A stretch of 64,000 nt of DNA from Tetrahymena thermophila SB210 (taxonomy: Eukaryota > Ciliophora > Oligohymenophorea > Hymenostomatida > Tetrahymenidae), in assembly GCF_000189635.1 (NCBI RefSeq), contig NW_002476218.1, positions 124,001 through 188,000 of the forward strand. The letters run 5' to 3'. Under the pieces are notes generated by a model. It was not told where the DNA came from. It saw only the letters and a list, made by a program, of their open reading frames with translations, and did not search any database. Both the position numbers and the translations under genes were made by a program. Position 1 is the stretch's first letter. Each line of letters begins with the position of its first letter. Shown here one piece after another: positions 62,601 to 64,000 of the stretch.

Positions 62601-64000
62601 ATTTATAATTTTCATTTAAATGCGTAAGGCTAGTTAACTAAGCAAATTTATCGCTAACTAAAATGCATTAGATTTATTTTTAGCTATCTTTTCTATAGGG
62701 AACCAAGATTCTACCATCTTTTTTTGCTTGGTAAAATTCTTTATCTATCCATAAACCTACTCTACCTTCGGATTAAATGTTACCTTTTAAATTATTTATT
62801 ATATTAGCATTAGTTTATTTCTTTTAAATATTACCTTCTTCGTCAAGGATGACTATTTCTTAGCCAGCAATTGTATTTCTTGAAAAGAAAGTTAGAGAAC
62901 CTTTATAAATGATAGCGCGTGATGCAATTCCAGAAGAAAAGAACTCTATTATAAAAATTCCTTTACTGGTTTTTTAAATTGACTCGAAATCGAAAGCTTT
63001 AACAAATCTTGTGCATGGATGTATATTTTCAGGTTTAAAATCAAAGAATACTTCTTCGTTTGGACTTAATCCTATTAAAATATTTTCATTTAATAAAAAA
63101 AAATATTTAAAAATAATTTTACCATCTAAGTCAACATGCTCATTAAAGTCAGCCAAGTTCTTTAGGTAATAATTCTCAGGTACAAAGTTGAAAATTTTTA
63201 CATAAAGTTTGTCAATATTTTTTAACTAAACATTTAAAGTAACTTTCTCATTTTGAACAAAAGACTTTTTATTTGATTTTAAGATTTTTACTTCTTTAGT
63301 TGAATAAATTGTACTGATCTCTGAAGGTGATAAATACTTAGATACTTTAGGGACATTTTAATCACCTTCATAAAGTCTAACTTGAATAAGAATTTTCTAT
63401 AAGTAGTTAGTTTAAAAGTACTCGTCATAGGGACTTACACTATAGGTTTTGCTGCTCTTAAGGTGTTTTTTGATGTATTTTTTTATCAACTTAGCTTGAG
63501 AGTATTCGACTGATTCAAAGCTATGGACATTGTGCCAAAAAGAATCATAACTTTTCTTTAAAAGTTTATACTTTTTTTAACTTTACTCATTTAATTCGCT
63601 TATTTATTCTTTTGGATTGTTTAAGTACTCAATGAATACCTTATGATCATAAATGTCAACTTTATATATTTTTAAATCACATTTAATCAATTATCAATTC
63701 ACTCAAATTAAAAGTTAATAAGCAAAAAGCAATCATCAAAAATTAAATAAAAGAAATTAGGTAATTAATTAAATTTAAAATAATAAGAATTAGTTAATTA
63801 ATTAATTAATAATTTACATTATATTCCTTAGTATAGTATTTCAAATAGAATCTAATCTTGTAGAGATTAAAACTTTTGCTTTAAACCCTTAGACCACTCA
63901 TATATAATCCAAAGTTCATCAATACGAGCTTATCCTTCTAGTGTTTTAATCTTTTAAAGGTCAAACTATTTGAGGAACACATTTTTAACATATTCTTTAT
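56639..64000 (-). CDS. Very large multidomain protein, unassigned; 5' part beyond the right edge
   Basis: The 3' end is TGA 56639-56641 (preceded by YETKLKNKK); the frame runs through many short introns to the right edge, so the N-terminus is outside. The segments look like beta-sandwich domains of the macroglobulin type alternating with helical parts. Near 63000-63300 are EVKILKSNKKSFVQNEKVTL and LKNIDKLYVKIFNFVPENYY, then HVDLDG. Further on come RVHLIAFQYFPNGLSNPYNN, QLGDEFAYVLDRKVQTRFTG and EGSVPVHTIEYTKSYTQK. At the end is KIYVKVFSKNKSGKIDFIKD, then GYTDLRGRFEYLLSSSVNI and FIMSDDHGSLILEAKPPKR. An Asp-rich loop is coded by the (ATC)n repeat at 59371-59391. Exon joins such as NLVPNK to DGLIEFEENL (intron about 60382-60574) support one continuous gene. 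I do not recognise a named family; alpha-2-macroglobulin-like structure is inference from the strand pattern. No thioester motif or signal peptide was seen in this part. Confidence 0.65.
59371..59391. repeat. (ATC)7 microsatellite coding an Asp run
   Basis: Seven perfect ATC units on the plus strand, read as consecutive GAT codons on the minus strand inside the large gene. The result is an acidic loop between GGSYQNRNKKLFGDE and CSNSLVSEEN. Likely variable in length between strains. Confidence 0.85.

Noticed and set aside
1-64000. tRNA genes, rRNA, CRISPR arrays, telomere (GGGGTT) repeats, transposons and virus-like elements.
   Set aside because: No T-loop-like GGTTCRA block in a cloverleaf context, no spaced direct repeats, no telomere repeats and no polymerase, integrase or transposase motifs were found by eye.

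Overview
The window looks like macronuclear DNA of a ciliate close to Tetrahymena. It is extremely AT-rich, reading frames of recognisable proteins run straight through TAA and TAG (read as glutamine), and every gene I could close ends at TGA. Introns are short, AT-rich and GT...AG. The ribosomal protein eL19 gene and several conserved eukaryotic genes (GCN1, SF1, PPME1, FCF2) confirm a nuclear chromosome. I saw no telomere repeat, tRNA, rRNA, transposon or virus-like element. All gene models were read by eye with the ciliate code, so starts and internal splice sites are of mixed certainty, as stated per entry.

Layout: 1-13.3 kb holds three plus-strand genes: a RING/B-box/coiled-coil/Kelch protein, a TPR protein resembling the Cyc8/Ssn6 corepressor, and a C2-like plus coiled-coil protein. 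From 13.6 to 22.0 kb lies GCN1 on the minus strand, with a possible 109-residue open frame just upstream of it. The eL19 gene (plus) follows at 23.2-25.0 kb, with four exons and one unusually long intron.

From 25.9 to 40.9 kb there are four minus-strand genes in a row: a polycystin-like channel, protein phosphatase methylesterase 1, an unassigned Q/N-rich coiled-coil protein with a degenerate EF-hand start, and an ANKRD13-like ankyrin/GPCR-chaperone-domain protein. A plus-strand ThiF/MoeB/Uba4-type E1-like enzyme (41.6-43.1 kb) converges on the minus-strand branch-point binding protein SF1 (43.2-46.2 kb). Then come a MORN-repeat protein, a Ser/Gln-rich protein, the plus-strand rRNA-processing factor FCF2, a RING-H2 protein, a small secreted cysteine-rich protein, and a very large minus-strand gene that leaves the window at the right edge.

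Functional themes: translation and its control (eL19, FCF2, GCN1), pre-mRNA branch-point recognition (SF1), ubiquitin-type chemistry (two RING proteins, an E1-like enzyme, ANKRD13-like), and possible membrane or ciliary proteins (polycystin-like channel, MORN, C2/coiled-coil). Neighbours do not form an operon; each gene has its own AT-rich spacer. I did not find a clearly new multi-gene system. The most unusual single items are the TRIM-like Kelch protein, the very large unassigned gene at the right edge, and the small cysteine-rich secreted protein.
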